From positions 1-64,000 of the forward strand of contig NZ_PYGK01000001.1 of assembly GCF_003014595.1 (NCBI RefSeq): a DNA stretch of 64,000 nt, read 5' to 3'. Source of the stretch: Chitinophaga ginsengisoli (GTDB taxonomy: Bacteria > Bacteroidota > Bacteroidia > Chitinophagales > Chitinophagaceae). A model generated the notes under the pieces. The model saw only the letters and a list, made by a program, of their open reading frames with translations. It searched no databases and was not told the DNA's origin. Positions 54,143 to 63,264 of the stretch are shown in pieces. Every line of letters begins with the position of its first letter. Position 1 is the first letter of the stretch. Made by a program: the position numbers and the translations under genes.

Positions 54143-54562
54143 AACTCCTTTATTTAATGCAAATAAGTGCTTAAACGAATGATACGTCGTTTCTTAATCT
54201 GTGATCTTTAGCCGAAAGAGCTACCCGCGAATATTATGCCGATCTTAAGTGTTGCGGGGATATATTAATATAAAATCTACTCACTATATGGGGTCGGGTA
54301 ATAGACCGTCTGCTGTATAATGATAGCCCTATTTATTGAATTACAGGAGCAGTATATCCCTGCGTCAGATAAAGCTACATATAACGTCAACAGGATCAAC
54401 TCACATACAATATTAAATTATCTATCGCCGACCATTTATACAGACGCTATTTATCGTTCTTACCCTTATACCTGCATCATCTTTTTTTCGGCCAGTCCAT
54501 TTACTTACAGCGATCTCATTTTACCTATATTTACAGATCATACAACCAGAACCAACTACAAT
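54143..54562. other. 420-base divergent intergenic region
   Basis: No gene supported; the frame open from 54320 is an upstream extension of the next gene without protein-like character. TATATTTA (near 54528) is close to, but not, a -7 match for the plus-strand gene. Nothing else was recognised. Confidence 0.4.
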
Positions 54563-55570
54563 ATGAAACTTGTTACTTACCTCCGGGATGAGGTTGACCA
54601 GCTGGCCATCCTCGTAGGCGATCAACTTTATAATACTCAGGACCTCGATCCTCAATTACCCGGCAACATGCAGCATTTTCTGCTCATGTGGGAAGAAGTG
54701 ATAGACATTGCCCGTGAAGCGGAAGCACAGTTAAAGGCGGGTAAAACCGTCGGCGCTGCCGTTCCGGTGCCATACCAGTCAGTAGACATACTGGCGCCGG
54801 TACCGTTCCCAACCTCCTGCCGTGATGGTTACGCTTTCCGTCAACACGTAGCGGCTGCACGCCGTAACCGCCGCATAGAGATGATCCCTGAATTTGATCA
54901 GTATCCGATCTTCTACTTTACCAATCATAATGCCATACAGGGCCCGGGCGACATTTACTGTATGCCGGACCATTTTGATAAGCTGGACTTTGAACTGGAA
55001 GTAGCCATCGTGATCTGTAAACCCGGTCGTAACATACCTGCTGCTGAAGCAGACAACTACATCGCCGGCTTCATGATCATGAATGACATGAGCGCACGTA
55101 CGCTACAGATGGAGGAAATGAAACTCAATCTTGGTCCTGCCAAAGGAAAGGATTTCAGCACTGTAATAGGCCCTATGCTGGTTACGCCGGATGAACTGGA
55201 ACACTTGCTCATTCCAGCCAGACCAGGTCATACCGGTAAGAACTATAACCTGAAAATGACCTGCCGTATTAATGGGGTACAGGTCAGTGAAGGTAATATG
55301 GGCGATATGGACTGGACCTTCGCAGAGATCATCGAACGTTGTGCATACGGCGCCAACATCCTGCCCGGCGACGTGATAGGCAGTGGCACCGTAGGAACCG
55401 GCTGCTTCCTGGAACTGAATGGCACCGGTAAACTCAATGATCCAAATTATCAGGAACAATGGCTGAAGCCCGGCGACATAGTCGAAATGACGATAGACGG
55501 ACTAGGCACATTGACAAACACTATTGTGGAAGAAGATTCTACTTTCTCTATTCTGCAACTGAAAAAATAA
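54563..55570 (+). CDS. Fumarylacetoacetate hydrolase-family protein
   Basis: A 335-residue enzyme of the FAH fold. Its C-terminal domain shows the metal-binding DFELEVAIV (Glu-x-Glu), followed by IAGFMIMNDMSARTLQ, GKDFSTVIGPMLVTPDEL, GDMDWTFAEIIERCAYG and LPGDVIGSGTVGTGCFLELNG. Members include fumarylacetoacetase (tyrosine breakdown) and acylpyruvases. Its length is close to the short two-domain FAH of bacteria. The chosen ATG at 54563 begins MKLVTYLRDEVDQLAILVGD, the natural start. It is followed 9 bases later by a flavin reductase-like gene, and together they may catabolise aromatic acids. Confidence 0.88.
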   Translation: MKLVTYLRDEVDQLAILVGDQLYNTQDLDPQLPGNMQHFLLMWEEVIDIAREAEAQLKAGKTVGAAVPVPYQSVDILAPVPFPTSCRDGYAFRQHVAAARRNRRIEMIPEFDQYPIFYFTNHNAIQGPGDIYCMPDHFDKLDFELEVAIVICKPGRNIPAAEADNYIAGFMIMNDMSARTLQMEEMKLNLGPAKGKDFSTVIGPMLVTPDELEHLLIPARPGHTGKNYNLKMTCRINGVQVSEGNMGDMDWTFAEIIERCAYGANILPGDVIGSGTVGTGCFLELNGTGKLNDPNYQEQWLKPGDIVEMTIDGLGTLTNTIVEEDSTFSILQLKK

Positions 55571-55579
55571 ACACGCTAC

Positions 55580-56464
55580 ATGCAGATCATTCCAGGGCAG
55601 ATCAAGACAGCACAACTGCATAACTATTTACAGGGCGCCATCGCTCCCAGACCTATTTGTTTTGCCAGCACCGTCGATAAGAACGGAAATCCGAACCTGT
55701 CTCCCTTCAGCTTTTTTAACCTGTTCGGGAGCAATCCTCCCACACTCATATTCTCACCCTCCCGCAGGGTACGTGATAATACCACGAAACACACCCTGGA
55801 GAACGTACTGGAAACGATGGAAGTGGTGATCAATGTGGTCAACTATGCGATGGTACAGCAAGCCTCCCTTGCCAGCTGCGAATATCCCAAAGGTGTGAAC
55901 GAATTCGAGAAGGCCGGCTTCACGCCACAGCCTTCTGAGAAAGTGAAACCTTTCCGTGTAAAGGAAAGTCCCGTACAGTTTGAGTGTATTGTCAGGGAAG
56001 TGCGGCCGCAGGGTACGGAAGGAGGCGCAGGTAATCTTATCATCTGCGAACCGGTACTGATCCACATCAACGATGCTATCTTAAATGAAAATGGCGCTAT
56101 CGATCCACATAAAATAGACCTGGTAGCCCGGATGGGAGGGGATTATTACTGCAGGGCATCCGGCGCAGCCGTATTCGAAGTAGCGAAACCGCTGACAGAA
56201 CTGGGCATCGGTATCGATGCATTACCATCTGCCATCAGGCAAAGCAACATTCTGACAGGCAATAACCTGGGACAGTTAGCCAATGTACAACAACAGCCCA
56301 CTGTTGATCCGGCCTTTGATGACGATCATCTGAAGAATATCATCCAGTATTACAGCATCACGCCCGACGAGATGGAGAAAGAACTGCACCGTCATGCACA
56401 ACGCCTATTGGAACAGGGCCGTGTACAGGACGCCTGGCAGGTATTACTGGCAGGAACGATATAA
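55580..56464 (+). CDS. Flavin reductase-like FMN-binding protein
   Basis: A 294-residue protein of the FMN-binding split-barrel (flavin reductase-like) family. It shows GAIAPRPICFASTVDKNGNPNLSPFSFFNLFGSNPPTLIFSPS (about 19-62) and SPVQFECIVREV, the flavin-binding core of the family, and the later half is helical. Many members supply reduced FMN or bind it for monooxygenases. Closely following an FAH-fold gene, it may belong to the same aromatic-compound pathway (homogentisate or a similar intermediate); this is inference from the spacing alone. The terminator is bidirectional. Confidence 0.85.
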   Translation: MQIIPGQIKTAQLHNYLQGAIAPRPICFASTVDKNGNPNLSPFSFFNLFGSNPPTLIFSPSRRVRDNTTKHTLENVLETMEVVINVVNYAMVQQASLASCEYPKGVNEFEKAGFTPQPSEKVKPFRVKESPVQFECIVREVRPQGTEGGAGNLIICEPVLIHINDAILNENGAIDPHKIDLVARMGGDYYCRASGAAVFEVAKPLTELGIGIDALPSAIRQSNILTGNNLGQLANVQQQPTVDPAFDDDHLKNIIQYYSITPDEMEKELHRHAQRLLEQGRVQDAWQVLLAGTI

Positions 56465-56476
56465 CAACCGCACAAT

Positions 56477-56515
56477 AAAAAACGCCTCGTGTCTTGCGAC
56501 ACGAGGCGTTTTTAT
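56477..56515. terminator. Bidirectional intrinsic terminator between flavin reductase and DUF4197 genes
   Basis: AAAACGCCTCGTGTC (56479-56493) pairs with GACACGAGGCGTTTT across a TTGC loop and ends in T-runs on both strands. It serves both convergent genes. Confidence 0.88.
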
Positions 56516-56539
56516 ATCTATCCCTGAATGATTGCGTAA

Positions 56540-57274
56540 TTATTTACTGAACACTTTCTTTAACAGGTCAGTCGTTCTTGCAGCAGGATTAGCTCGGATA
56601 TTCGCTTCTTCCTTGGCAATCTGGTCAAACAGTGCATTCACCGCCATACCTGTTACATAGTCCTGCAGATCAGGATTTACCTTATTGAAAGTAGTAGGCA
56701 GTTTATTGTAACTAGTTACAATGTCACCATAATATTTGGTAGCGCTGGTGCTATCAAGATTGCTTTTCACTACAGGAGAGAAAGCAGCTTTCAGCTTGTC
56801 AGTGGTCTTGCCTTTAAAGTATTCAGTTGCAGCGTTATTTCCGCCGGAAACCAGTTTCAGCGCATCAGTGATGCTCATTTCCTTGATCGCATCTACAAAG
56901 ATAGGCGCAGCAGATCCTACTGCCGATTCAGCAGCACGGTTAATAGACAGGATCGCTTTATCCACCTGGCTGCCTAAACCCACGGAACGGAGGGTATTAC
57001 CGATCTTCACCGCGTCAGGAGGTAATAAGAGCTTATATATTTCACTTCCGAAAAAGCCATCTTTTTTGTTCAGGGAAGCAATACCATTCGCCACACCTTT
57101 TGACAGGGCTTCTTTAATCGCATTACCTGCTTCTGACTGGGTAACATTGCTGGAACCGGACGCTTTAGATACAGCAGAATTAGCCGCATCTCCCAGTTTT
57201 TTCAGTAACTGGGCCTGGGATGCAGGCAATAAAGCCACACTGGATAATAACAATAGACATAGTTTCTTGTACAT
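56540..57274 (-). CDS. DUF4197-family secreted protein
   Basis: A 244-residue exported protein. From the ATG at 57274 the signal reads MYKKLCLLLLSSVALLPASQAQ, followed by a helical DUF4197 domain. Its repeated features are ALSKGVANGIASLNKKDGFFGSEIYKLLLPPDAVKI, then SQVDKAILSINRAAESAVGSAAPIFVDAIKEMSITDAL and YVTGMAVNALFDQIAKEEANIRANPAARTTDLLKKVF. The family is widespread in Bacteroidota and Proteobacteria; its function is unknown. A longer frame (to 57301) was not used because it moves the signal inward. It is a single gene. Confidence 0.87.
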   Translation of the reverse strand: MYKKLCLLLLSSVALLPASQAQLLKKLGDAANSAVSKASGSSNVTQSEAGNAIKEALSKGVANGIASLNKKDGFFGSEIYKLLLPPDAVKIGNTLRSVGLGSQVDKAILSINRAAESAVGSAAPIFVDAIKEMSITDALKLVSGGNNAATEYFKGKTTDKLKAAFSPVVKSNLDSTSATKYYGDIVTSYNKLPTTFNKVNPDLQDYVTGMAVNALFDQIAKEEANIRANPAARTTDLLKKVFSK

Positions 57275-57392
57275 AGATTGATGTTGTGGTTTGATATGCA
57301 AAATAGTAACAATATTTAAGATCCGTAGATATAAAGTTAGAGCAAAAAGAAGCCCCGAAGTTTAATCCATGTACGAATGGTAAGATGGCTGG

Positions 57393-58226
57393 TTATTCGT
57401 GGATAGCCAGCAGCGGAATGTGTGTATGGAATGCCAGCTGAGCGGTGCGGCTCCGCTTGAAGATCCCTTCAAACAGTCCATGCTTGCGGGGAATGGTCAG
57501 GATCAGATCTGCCTGTTCCTTATCCGCAAACTCCATAATACCGTGCACCACATTGCTGTCATCCACGAAATGGTATTTCGGATGGTAGCCTTCCAGCAAA
57601 CTGTCGAGCAGCAGGCTGGCCTGGGGCGTATCCTGACTCAGGCCCTTACCTTCCTTGTCGATATTCAGCACATGCAGCTCCGCATTGAAGACGTCCAGCA
57701 GGCGTTTCAGCGGATAGACAGGCGTATGAGTGCCCACTTTCCTGAAGTCACAGGCAAAAACGATCTTCCTGACTGGTTTAAAAACGGCCATGGAAGGCAC
57801 TATTAGCACCGGACAGGTGGTATGTTTCACCACATCTATCGTATTGGAGCCGATCAGGATCTCCTCCAGCTGGCTACCGCCGGTAGTGCCCATGACGATC
57901 AGGTCTGCATTTTCCTCTTTACTGAGGCTGTCGATGTTAGCCGCCAGGAGGGTATTGTCGGCCCGGTAGTCCAGTACCGTCCCTTCCGGCAATTCGGCAA
58001 GGAGGTCCTGTTTCATCCGTTCCAGGCCTTCCAGGCTGCTGACCTTTAGCTCATTGGGATCTACCATCGGAATGGAGGTAGGAACGTCCGGAATAGGCAC
58101 TATCAGCTCATATGCATGATAGAGCACGATCCGGGTAGTGCCCATCTGCTGCGCCAGCCCCATAGCATAACGGGCGGCATTGTAAGCAGTGGCGGAGAAG
58201 TCTGTAGGTACAATAATGGTTTTCAT
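57393..58226 (-). CDS. Tandem-domain universal stress protein
   Basis: A 277-residue cytosolic protein of two UspA domains. The first (about 1-145) opens MKTIIVPTDFSATAYNAARYAMGLAQ and carries an ATP-binding loop (VMGTTGGSQLEEILIGSNTIDVVKHTTCPVLIVPS). The second (about 150-277) opens KIVFACDFRKVGTHTPVYPLKRLL. Such proteins respond to stress, starvation or redox change; substrates are not defined. The frame is open far upstream to 58343, but the ATG at 58226 gives the domain start and leaves room for the divergent lysS promoter. Confidence 0.9.
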   Translation of the reverse strand: MKTIIVPTDFSATAYNAARYAMGLAQQMGTTRIVLYHAYELIVPIPDVPTSIPMVDPNELKVSSLEGLERMKQDLLAELPEGTVLDYRADNTLLAANIDSLSKEENADLIVMGTTGGSQLEEILIGSNTIDVVKHTTCPVLIVPSMAVFKPVRKIVFACDFRKVGTHTPVYPLKRLLDVFNAELHVLNIDKEGKGLSQDTPQASLLLDSLLEGYHPKYHFVDDSNVVHGIMEFADKEQADLILTIPRKHGLFEGIFKRSRTAQLAFHTHIPLLAIHE

Positions 58227-58327
58227 CCTTTGTTGTTTTAGAAGCTGATGAATCCCGAAAGGGGTCTTATCAGTAATGAAAATTTGGTGCCAATTCCATG
58301 TTTCGTTCATTTCCCCTTTAAATCGAT

Positions 58328-58335
58328 TATTTTTG
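58328..58335 (+). promoter_or_regulatory. Candidate -7 element for lysS
   Basis: TATTTTTG matches TAnnTTTG and lies 26 bases ahead of the chosen ATG, inside the region shared with the divergent universal stress gene. Confidence 0.45.
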
Positions 58336-58361
58336 CACTCCATTATTGTAATCAGTACTAC

Positions 58362-59876
58362 ATGACACCATTATCTGAGCAAGAGATCATACGCAGGGAG
58401 AAACTGCAGGAACTGGAGAAACTGGGCATCAACCCTTATCCGGCGGAAGAATATCCGGTAAATAATACGGCTGCCAATATCAAGGCCCTGTATACGGAGG
58501 AAACCAAGGACCGGTTCCAGGACGTATGTCTGGCCGGCCGTATCATGAGTGTACGCGATATGGGAAAGGCCGCCTTCGTGGTGATCCAGGACCATACTAC
58601 ACGTATCCAGTTATATGTGCGTCGTGACGATATCAGCAACGGCGACGACAAAACCATGTTCGATACCGTTTTCAAGAAACTTCTCGACCTCGGTGATATC
58701 ATAGGTGTGAAAGGTTTCGCCTTTATTACCAAAACCGGGGAATTATCTATACATGCAACCCAACTGGACCTGCTGGCAAAATCTATCCGTCCCTTACCCG
58801 TGGTACGTGAGAAGGAAGGAGAAACTTTCGATGCTGTCACTGATCCTGAGTTCAAATACCGTCAGCGTTATGTAGACCTGGTCGTGAATCCGCAGGTAAA
58901 GGATGTGTTTATCAAACGCACCCTCATCCTGAAGACGATCCGTGACTTCTATAATGAAATGGGCTACCTGGAGGTGGAAACACCTATCCTGCAACCTATT
59001 CCCGGTGGTGCAGCGGCCCGTCCGTTCACTACCCACCACAATGCGCTGGACATCCCGCTGTACCTCCGTATTGCCAATGAACTGTATCTCAAACGCCTCA
59101 TCGTAGGTGGTTTTGAAGGTGTATACGAATTTGCGAAAGACTTCCGTAACGAGGGTATGGACCGTACCCACAACCCGGAATTCACCGTAATGGAAATGTA
59201 CGCCGCCTATAAAGACTATGAGTGGATGATGCGTACCACAGAGATCCTGCTGGAAAAGATCGCGATCGCCCTCCACGGTACTACAGAAGTACAGGTAGGA
59301 GAGAGAACCATCAACTTTAAAGCGCCTTTCCGCAGGATCAGCATGTACGACGCCATCCTCGAACATACCGGTATCGACGTATCTAACATGAACGAAGATC
59401 AGCTGCGTGCTACCTGTGGCCAGCTGGGTATCCATGTAAAACCAAGTATGGGTAAGGGTAAACTGATAGATGAGATCTTCGGTGAGAAATGTGAGGCGTC
59501 ATACGTACAGCCTACCTTCATCATCGATTATCCGGTGGAAATGAGTCCGCTGACCAAGAAACACCGTAGCAAACCAGGACTGGTAGAGCGTTTCGAACTG
59601 ATGGTGAACGGTAAGGAACTGGCTAACGCCTATAGTGAGCTGAATGACCCGATCGACCAGCGTGCACGCTTTGAAGAGCAGGTACAGTTGATGGAACGCG
59701 GTGATGATGAAGCGATGTACATTGACTATGACTTCCTCCGCGCCCTGGAATATGGTATGCCGCCTACCTCCGGTATCGGTATCGGTATTGATCGTCTTAC
59801 CATGATCATGACCAATCAGCCGTCCATCCAGGATGTGTTGTTCTTCCCGCAGATGAAACCGGAGAAGACGGTATAA
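58362..59876 (+). CDS. lysS: Lysine--tRNA ligase (class II)
   Basis: LysRS charges tRNA-Lys. The 504-residue protein is a class II synthetase with an N-terminal OB-fold tRNA-anticodon domain (about 50-155, CLAGRIMSVRDMGKAAFVVIQDHT) and a catalytic domain with motif 1 (RDFYNEMGYLEVETPIL), motif 2 (FRNEGMDRTHNPEFTVMEMY) and motif 3 (GIGIDRLTM). The frame is open upstream to 58248, but the ATG at 58362 starts MTPLSEQEIIRREKLQELEKLGINPYP, the family's normal start, just past a -7 element. It is followed by a terminator. Confidence 0.96.
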   Translation: MTPLSEQEIIRREKLQELEKLGINPYPAEEYPVNNTAANIKALYTEETKDRFQDVCLAGRIMSVRDMGKAAFVVIQDHTTRIQLYVRRDDISNGDDKTMFDTVFKKLLDLGDIIGVKGFAFITKTGELSIHATQLDLLAKSIRPLPVVREKEGETFDAVTDPEFKYRQRYVDLVVNPQVKDVFIKRTLILKTIRDFYNEMGYLEVETPILQPIPGGAAARPFTTHHNALDIPLYLRIANELYLKRLIVGGFEGVYEFAKDFRNEGMDRTHNPEFTVMEMYAAYKDYEWMMRTTEILLEKIAIALHGTTEVQVGERTINFKAPFRRISMYDAILEHTGIDVSNMNEDQLRATCGQLGIHVKPSMGKGKLIDEIFGEKCEASYVQPTFIIDYPVEMSPLTKKHRSKPGLVERFELMVNGKELANAYSELNDPIDQRARFEEQVQLMERGDDEAMYIDYDFLRALEYGMPPTSGIGIGIDRLTMIMTNQPSIQDVLFFPQMKPEKTV

Positions 59877-59931
59877 TATTTTTTCCCTTCGGGAAGGTCT
59901 GAGCCGGTTAAAAGGTTCTTAATAATATTTT

Positions 59932-59965
59932 AAACGGGTGTATCATAATTGTGATACGCCCGTTT
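59932..59965 (+). terminator. Intrinsic terminator after lysS
   Basis: A 14-bp stem with one G-T pair (59932-59945 with 59952-59965) plus a following TTTT-type tail. It lies 56 bases past the stop, after a shorter hairpin at 59882-59895. Confidence 0.7.
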
Positions 59966-60081
59966 TGCATTCCGGTGGTGTTCCGTTCCGTTGTCCCAGG
60001 GTTGCACCCCGCGCTACAAACAATATGGCCGCGCCACCGGCGGACCGATTAGCACGAATGATTCCGTTAACCATTTCCCCC

Positions 60082-60089
60082 TACATTTG
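60082..60089 (+). promoter_or_regulatory. Candidate -7 element for a small membrane protein gene
   Basis: TACATTTG matches TAnnTTTG; leader about 15 nt to the ATG at 60108. It supports the shorter gene model over the frame open from 59991. Confidence 0.5.
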
Positions 60090-60107
60090 TTAAAAATCCA
60101 AAACCGT

Positions 60108-60458
60108 ATGAAAACTATCGTTCCTACCAGAATCGCTATTATCATTTACGCTGTTGTTATGGGTCTTTTTGGGATTACCCACCTTGTACATGCCAAAATC
60201 ATGGCAGCCGTTGTACCTATTCCTGGCGGCGTCATCTGGGTTTATATTACCGGCCTGGGGCTGATACTCGCCGCGATCTCCTTTATCATAAACGTCCAGG
60301 TAAAACTCGCAGGATACCTGCTGGCACTTTTCCTGCTCATTGTCATTGTGCTGGTGCATATTCCACATGCCACTGAAGACCTGCCATCGCTCACCATGCT
60401 ACTGAAGGATGTTGCCCTGATGGCCGCGGCCATTATGGTAGCTAATACCGGAAAATAG
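60108..60458 (+). CDS. Small DoxX-like membrane protein
   Basis: A 116-residue protein of about four transmembrane helices: VPTRIAIIIYAVVMGLFGITHL, then VWVYITGLGLILAAISFII (near 45), AGYLLALFLLIVIVLVHI (near 68) and a fourth near the C-terminus. The layout resembles DoxX-like four-helix membrane proteins. The HLVHAKIMAAVVPIPGGVIWVYITG stretch (H at residue 23) is characteristic of this subgroup. Function is unknown. The ATG at 60108 is preferred over an upstream frame because a -7 element falls just before it. The lysS terminator upstream and the peptidase start downstream leave it as a single gene. Confidence 0.8.
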   Translation: MKTIVPTRIAIIIYAVVMGLFGITHLVHAKIMAAVVPIPGGVIWVYITGLGLILAAISFIINVQVKLAGYLLALFLLIVIVLVHIPHATEDLPSLTMLLKDVALMAAAIMVANTGK

Positions 60459-60556
60459 TGTCTTTACTCCGCCCATCCGTAAATTGAGGTTGATCATTTC
60501 TTTATTTGATTATTTTTTAGCTCTTTTACAAGGAAATTTTACAACAAGAGCTAAAC

Positions 60557-62689
60557 ATGCATACAACACGTTACGGGTCAGCCTGTTTGACAGTGCTGAG
60601 CTTTCTCAGTCTCAGCGTGCAGGCACAGGACAAAAAAGACCTGTCATTCCGCCAGATCTTCAGAGGAGAAACGACCGGCCTTTATCAACCACTACCCTCC
60701 ATCAGGGGATGGGCTGACGACACACACTATATCGAATACCGCACTACGGGCGGTGCCTCCAAAGCCTGGAAGGTAGATGCCGCCACCGGCAAAGCTGAAC
60801 CTTATGCTACCCCTCCGGAAGGAGCGACCGTACAGGTACGTGATCACGATATCATCTATACTTCTGCCGAAGGCACCGAAACAAAACTCACCAGTGATAC
60901 CGCCCAGGAAAAGAACCCTACACTTTCTCCTGACGGTAAGTATGTTGCCTTTACCCGCACCAATGACCTCTACAGCATTGAGATCGCCACTAAGAAGGAG
61001 ATCCGCTACACCACAGACGGCTCTGACGTAGTCTACAACGGTTGGGCTTCCTGGGTATATTACGAAGAGATCCTGGGCCGCGCCTCCAGATATCGCGCTT
61101 TCTGGTGGAGCCCCGATAGCCGTTACCTGGCATACATGCATTTCGACGATTCCAAAGTACCCGTCTTCCCTATCTACAGTGAAAAAGGACAGCACGGCTA
61201 CCTGGAAAACACCCGCTATCCTGAAGCTGGCGACACCAACCCAGCCGTGAAAATAGGTACCGTGCCTGTAACCGGTGGCAAAACCTTATGGGCTGACTTC
61301 AACGAGAAAGACGACCAGTACTTCGGCGCCCCTTTCTTTACCCCTGAAGGACGCCTCTGGGTACAGTGGATGAACCGCGGACAGGACAACCTGAAGATCT
61401 ACGAGATCAATCCTGACAACGGCCAGAAAAAGGAAATTTATGATGAGAAACAATCCACCTGGATCGACTGGTATGACAACATCCCCTTCCTCACAGGAGG
61501 CAAAGGGTTTATCCTGAGAAGCGATAAAAGCGGCTGGGCACACCTCTACTGGCATAACGCCGATGGCTCACTGAACAAACAGCTAACTTCCGGCAACTGG
61601 ACAGTAAAAGACATAACCGCGATCGACAATAAACAAGGCATCATCTACTTCACCGCCCGTAAGGAGGCCTCGCCCCGAATAGACCTCTACCAGGTTAGCA
61701 TGAAAACGGGGGCTATCACCCGCCTCACCTTCGGCGATTACTACCACGCTGTAGACATGAGCCCTAATGGCAGCTATTTTGTAACCACCTACTCCAATCT
61801 GTCCACTCCGCCCAGAATGGCGCTGCTGAACAATAAAGGCAAGGTGATCAGGGAACTCGGCGATGCCAGAGGCAGCCAGTTCGGCCAATACAATCTCGCC
61901 GGCACCGCCATGCAATACTACAAGACCCGTGACGGCCTGGAACTTCCCATGACTATCACCATGCCATTCAACATGCAGCCAGGTAAAAAATACCCTATCC
62001 TGATCAGCATTTATGGCGGTCCTGATGCCGGTTCCGTATACGACAACTGGAAGATGCCGCTCAGCACCCAGTGGTGGGCGCAGGAAGGCGTTATCCAGGT
62101 TGTCATCGACAACCGCAGTTCCGGACAGCTGGGTAAAATGGGGATGAACTACATCCACCGTCAGCTGGGTAAACGTGAAATTGAAGACTATATGGATGCC
62201 GCAAAATGGCTGAGGGCACAGCCCTGGACTGACACCACCAAAGTTTGTATCACTGGTGGCAGTTTTGGCGGTTATATGACCTGTATGGCACTAACTTATG
62301 GCGCAGATGTCTTCACACATGGTGTGGCTAACTTTGCCGTAACTGACTGGCAGCTGTATGACAGCCACTATACGGAACGTTATATGGATACGCCGCAGGA
62401 GAATCCTGAAGGTTACCGTATTACTTCTCCTATCACTTACGCTGATCGCTATAAAGGCCTTCTCCGTATCGTACATGGCACCATGGATGACAATGTGCAT
62501 ATGCAGAACAGCATTCAGTTTGTTGATAAGCTGGAGAACCTTGGGAAGCATTTTGAATTTATGGTGTATCCGGGTGAACGGCATGGCTGGCGTAACAGCG
62601 TCAAGAACAGGCACAGCGATAATGAAATGTACCGTTTCATTTATAGTTATCTGCTGGAGCGTCCTTTTCCAAAGGAATTTGAGCAGTAA
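60557..62689 (+). CDS. DPP-IV-type S9 prolyl dipeptidyl peptidase
   Basis: A 710-residue exported serine peptidase that removes N-terminal X-Pro dipeptides. It has a signal peptide to about residue 23 (LSVQAQ) and an N-terminal eight-bladed propeller (about 40-430). The double-Glu substrate-docking motif WVYYEEILGRASRYRAFWWSPDSRYLAYMHFDD follows, then the alpha/beta hydrolase domain. The catalytic triad is Ser569 (GGSFGGYMT), Asp644 (HGTMDDNVH) and His676 (GERHGW). All parts of the family are present and the length is normal. It probably feeds peptide use and acts in the periplasm. A strong terminator follows. Confidence 0.95.
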   Translation: MHTTRYGSACLTVLSFLSLSVQAQDKKDLSFRQIFRGETTGLYQPLPSIRGWADDTHYIEYRTTGGASKAWKVDAATGKAEPYATPPEGATVQVRDHDIIYTSAEGTETKLTSDTAQEKNPTLSPDGKYVAFTRTNDLYSIEIATKKEIRYTTDGSDVVYNGWASWVYYEEILGRASRYRAFWWSPDSRYLAYMHFDDSKVPVFPIYSEKGQHGYLENTRYPEAGDTNPAVKIGTVPVTGGKTLWADFNEKDDQYFGAPFFTPEGRLWVQWMNRGQDNLKIYEINPDNGQKKEIYDEKQSTWIDWYDNIPFLTGGKGFILRSDKSGWAHLYWHNADGSLNKQLTSGNWTVKDITAIDNKQGIIYFTARKEASPRIDLYQVSMKTGAITRLTFGDYYHAVDMSPNGSYFVTTYSNLSTPPRMALLNNKGKVIRELGDARGSQFGQYNLAGTAMQYYKTRDGLELPMTITMPFNMQPGKKYPILISIYGGPDAGSVYDNWKMPLSTQWWAQEGVIQVVIDNRSSGQLGKMGMNYIHRQLGKREIEDYMDAAKWLRAQPWTDTTKVCITGGSFGGYMTCMALTYGADVFTHGVANFAVTDWQLYDSHYTERYMDTPQENPEGYRITSPITYADRYKGLLRIVHGTMDDNVHMQNSIQFVDKLENLGKHFEFMVYPGERHGWRNSVKNRHSDNEMYRFIYSYLLERPFPKEFEQ

Positions 62690-62712
62690 TGATCTTTTTG
62701 ATATTCTTCCGG

Positions 62713-62748
62713 AGCCGGTTAGCGTTATGCTGACCGGCTTTTTTTTGC
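62713..62748 (+). terminator. Intrinsic terminator after the peptidase gene
   Basis: An 11-bp stem with one mismatch (62713-62723 with 62729-62739) ends in eight T residues, 24 bases past the stop. Confidence 0.88.
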
Positions 62749-62801
62749 TGGCTTTTAGTAGGAGATTGTTGATGGTTCCGTTTTGTTGCAGCTCTCGCTG
62801 C

Positions 62802-62953
62802 GGCTTCAGGTGGGCCCTCGGCTGAGTTCTTTGAAGCTGCTTGTCTATGGGGCCTGGGAAGGTCGTATTGGGCCGTTGGTTGGTTAATTAAACCCCTGGT
62901 GGGGCGTATCGGCAGCTTCAAACAACTTAGGCCTTGGGGCTCCACCTGAAGCC
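62802..62953. repeat. MITE-like hairpin element, copy 1
   Basis: The element has inverted ends GGCTTCAGGTGG (62802-62813) and CCACCTGAAGCC (62942-62953) and further inner complementarity (TTTGAAGCTG against CAGCTTCAAA), so the 152 bases fold into a long imperfect stem. The whole unit is repeated in opposite orientation at 63104-63264. No transposase frame. The ends are diagnostic of a non-autonomous element, but no target-site duplication was identified. Confidence 0.7.
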
Positions 62954-63103
62954 TTCCGCTACTTCGGGGTTCCGATAAAAGGAAGACGGCAGTTATTTAG
63001 TTGGTATTCCTAATGCGATGGAAATTACAGCAATTGATTTCTGCAATTGAAAAGGCATTTCATTCCCCTCGTCAGAAAGCACCCGATAACCCGTTTTGGC
63101 GCA

Positions 63104-63264
63104 GGAAAGGGGCAGGTGGGAATCCCTGGCCTAAGTTATTTGAAGCTGTTGATACGCCCCACCAGGGGTTTAATAGATATCCCAATGCCCAATACGACCT
63201 CCCCAAGTCACCCAGACAAGAAGCTTCAAAGAACTCAGCCAGGGATCCCACCTGCAGCCTTTCC
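63104..63264. repeat. MITE-like hairpin element, copy 2 (inverted)
   Basis: Left end GGAAAGG (63104-63110) plus GCAGGTGGG (63112-63120), right end CCCACCTGC (63247-63255) plus CCTTTCC (63258-63264); inner arms of about 36 nt pair well. The reverse complement matches copy 1 over about 110-150 bases, including GGTCGTATTGGGC and AACCCCTGGTGGGGCGTATC. Confidence 0.7.
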
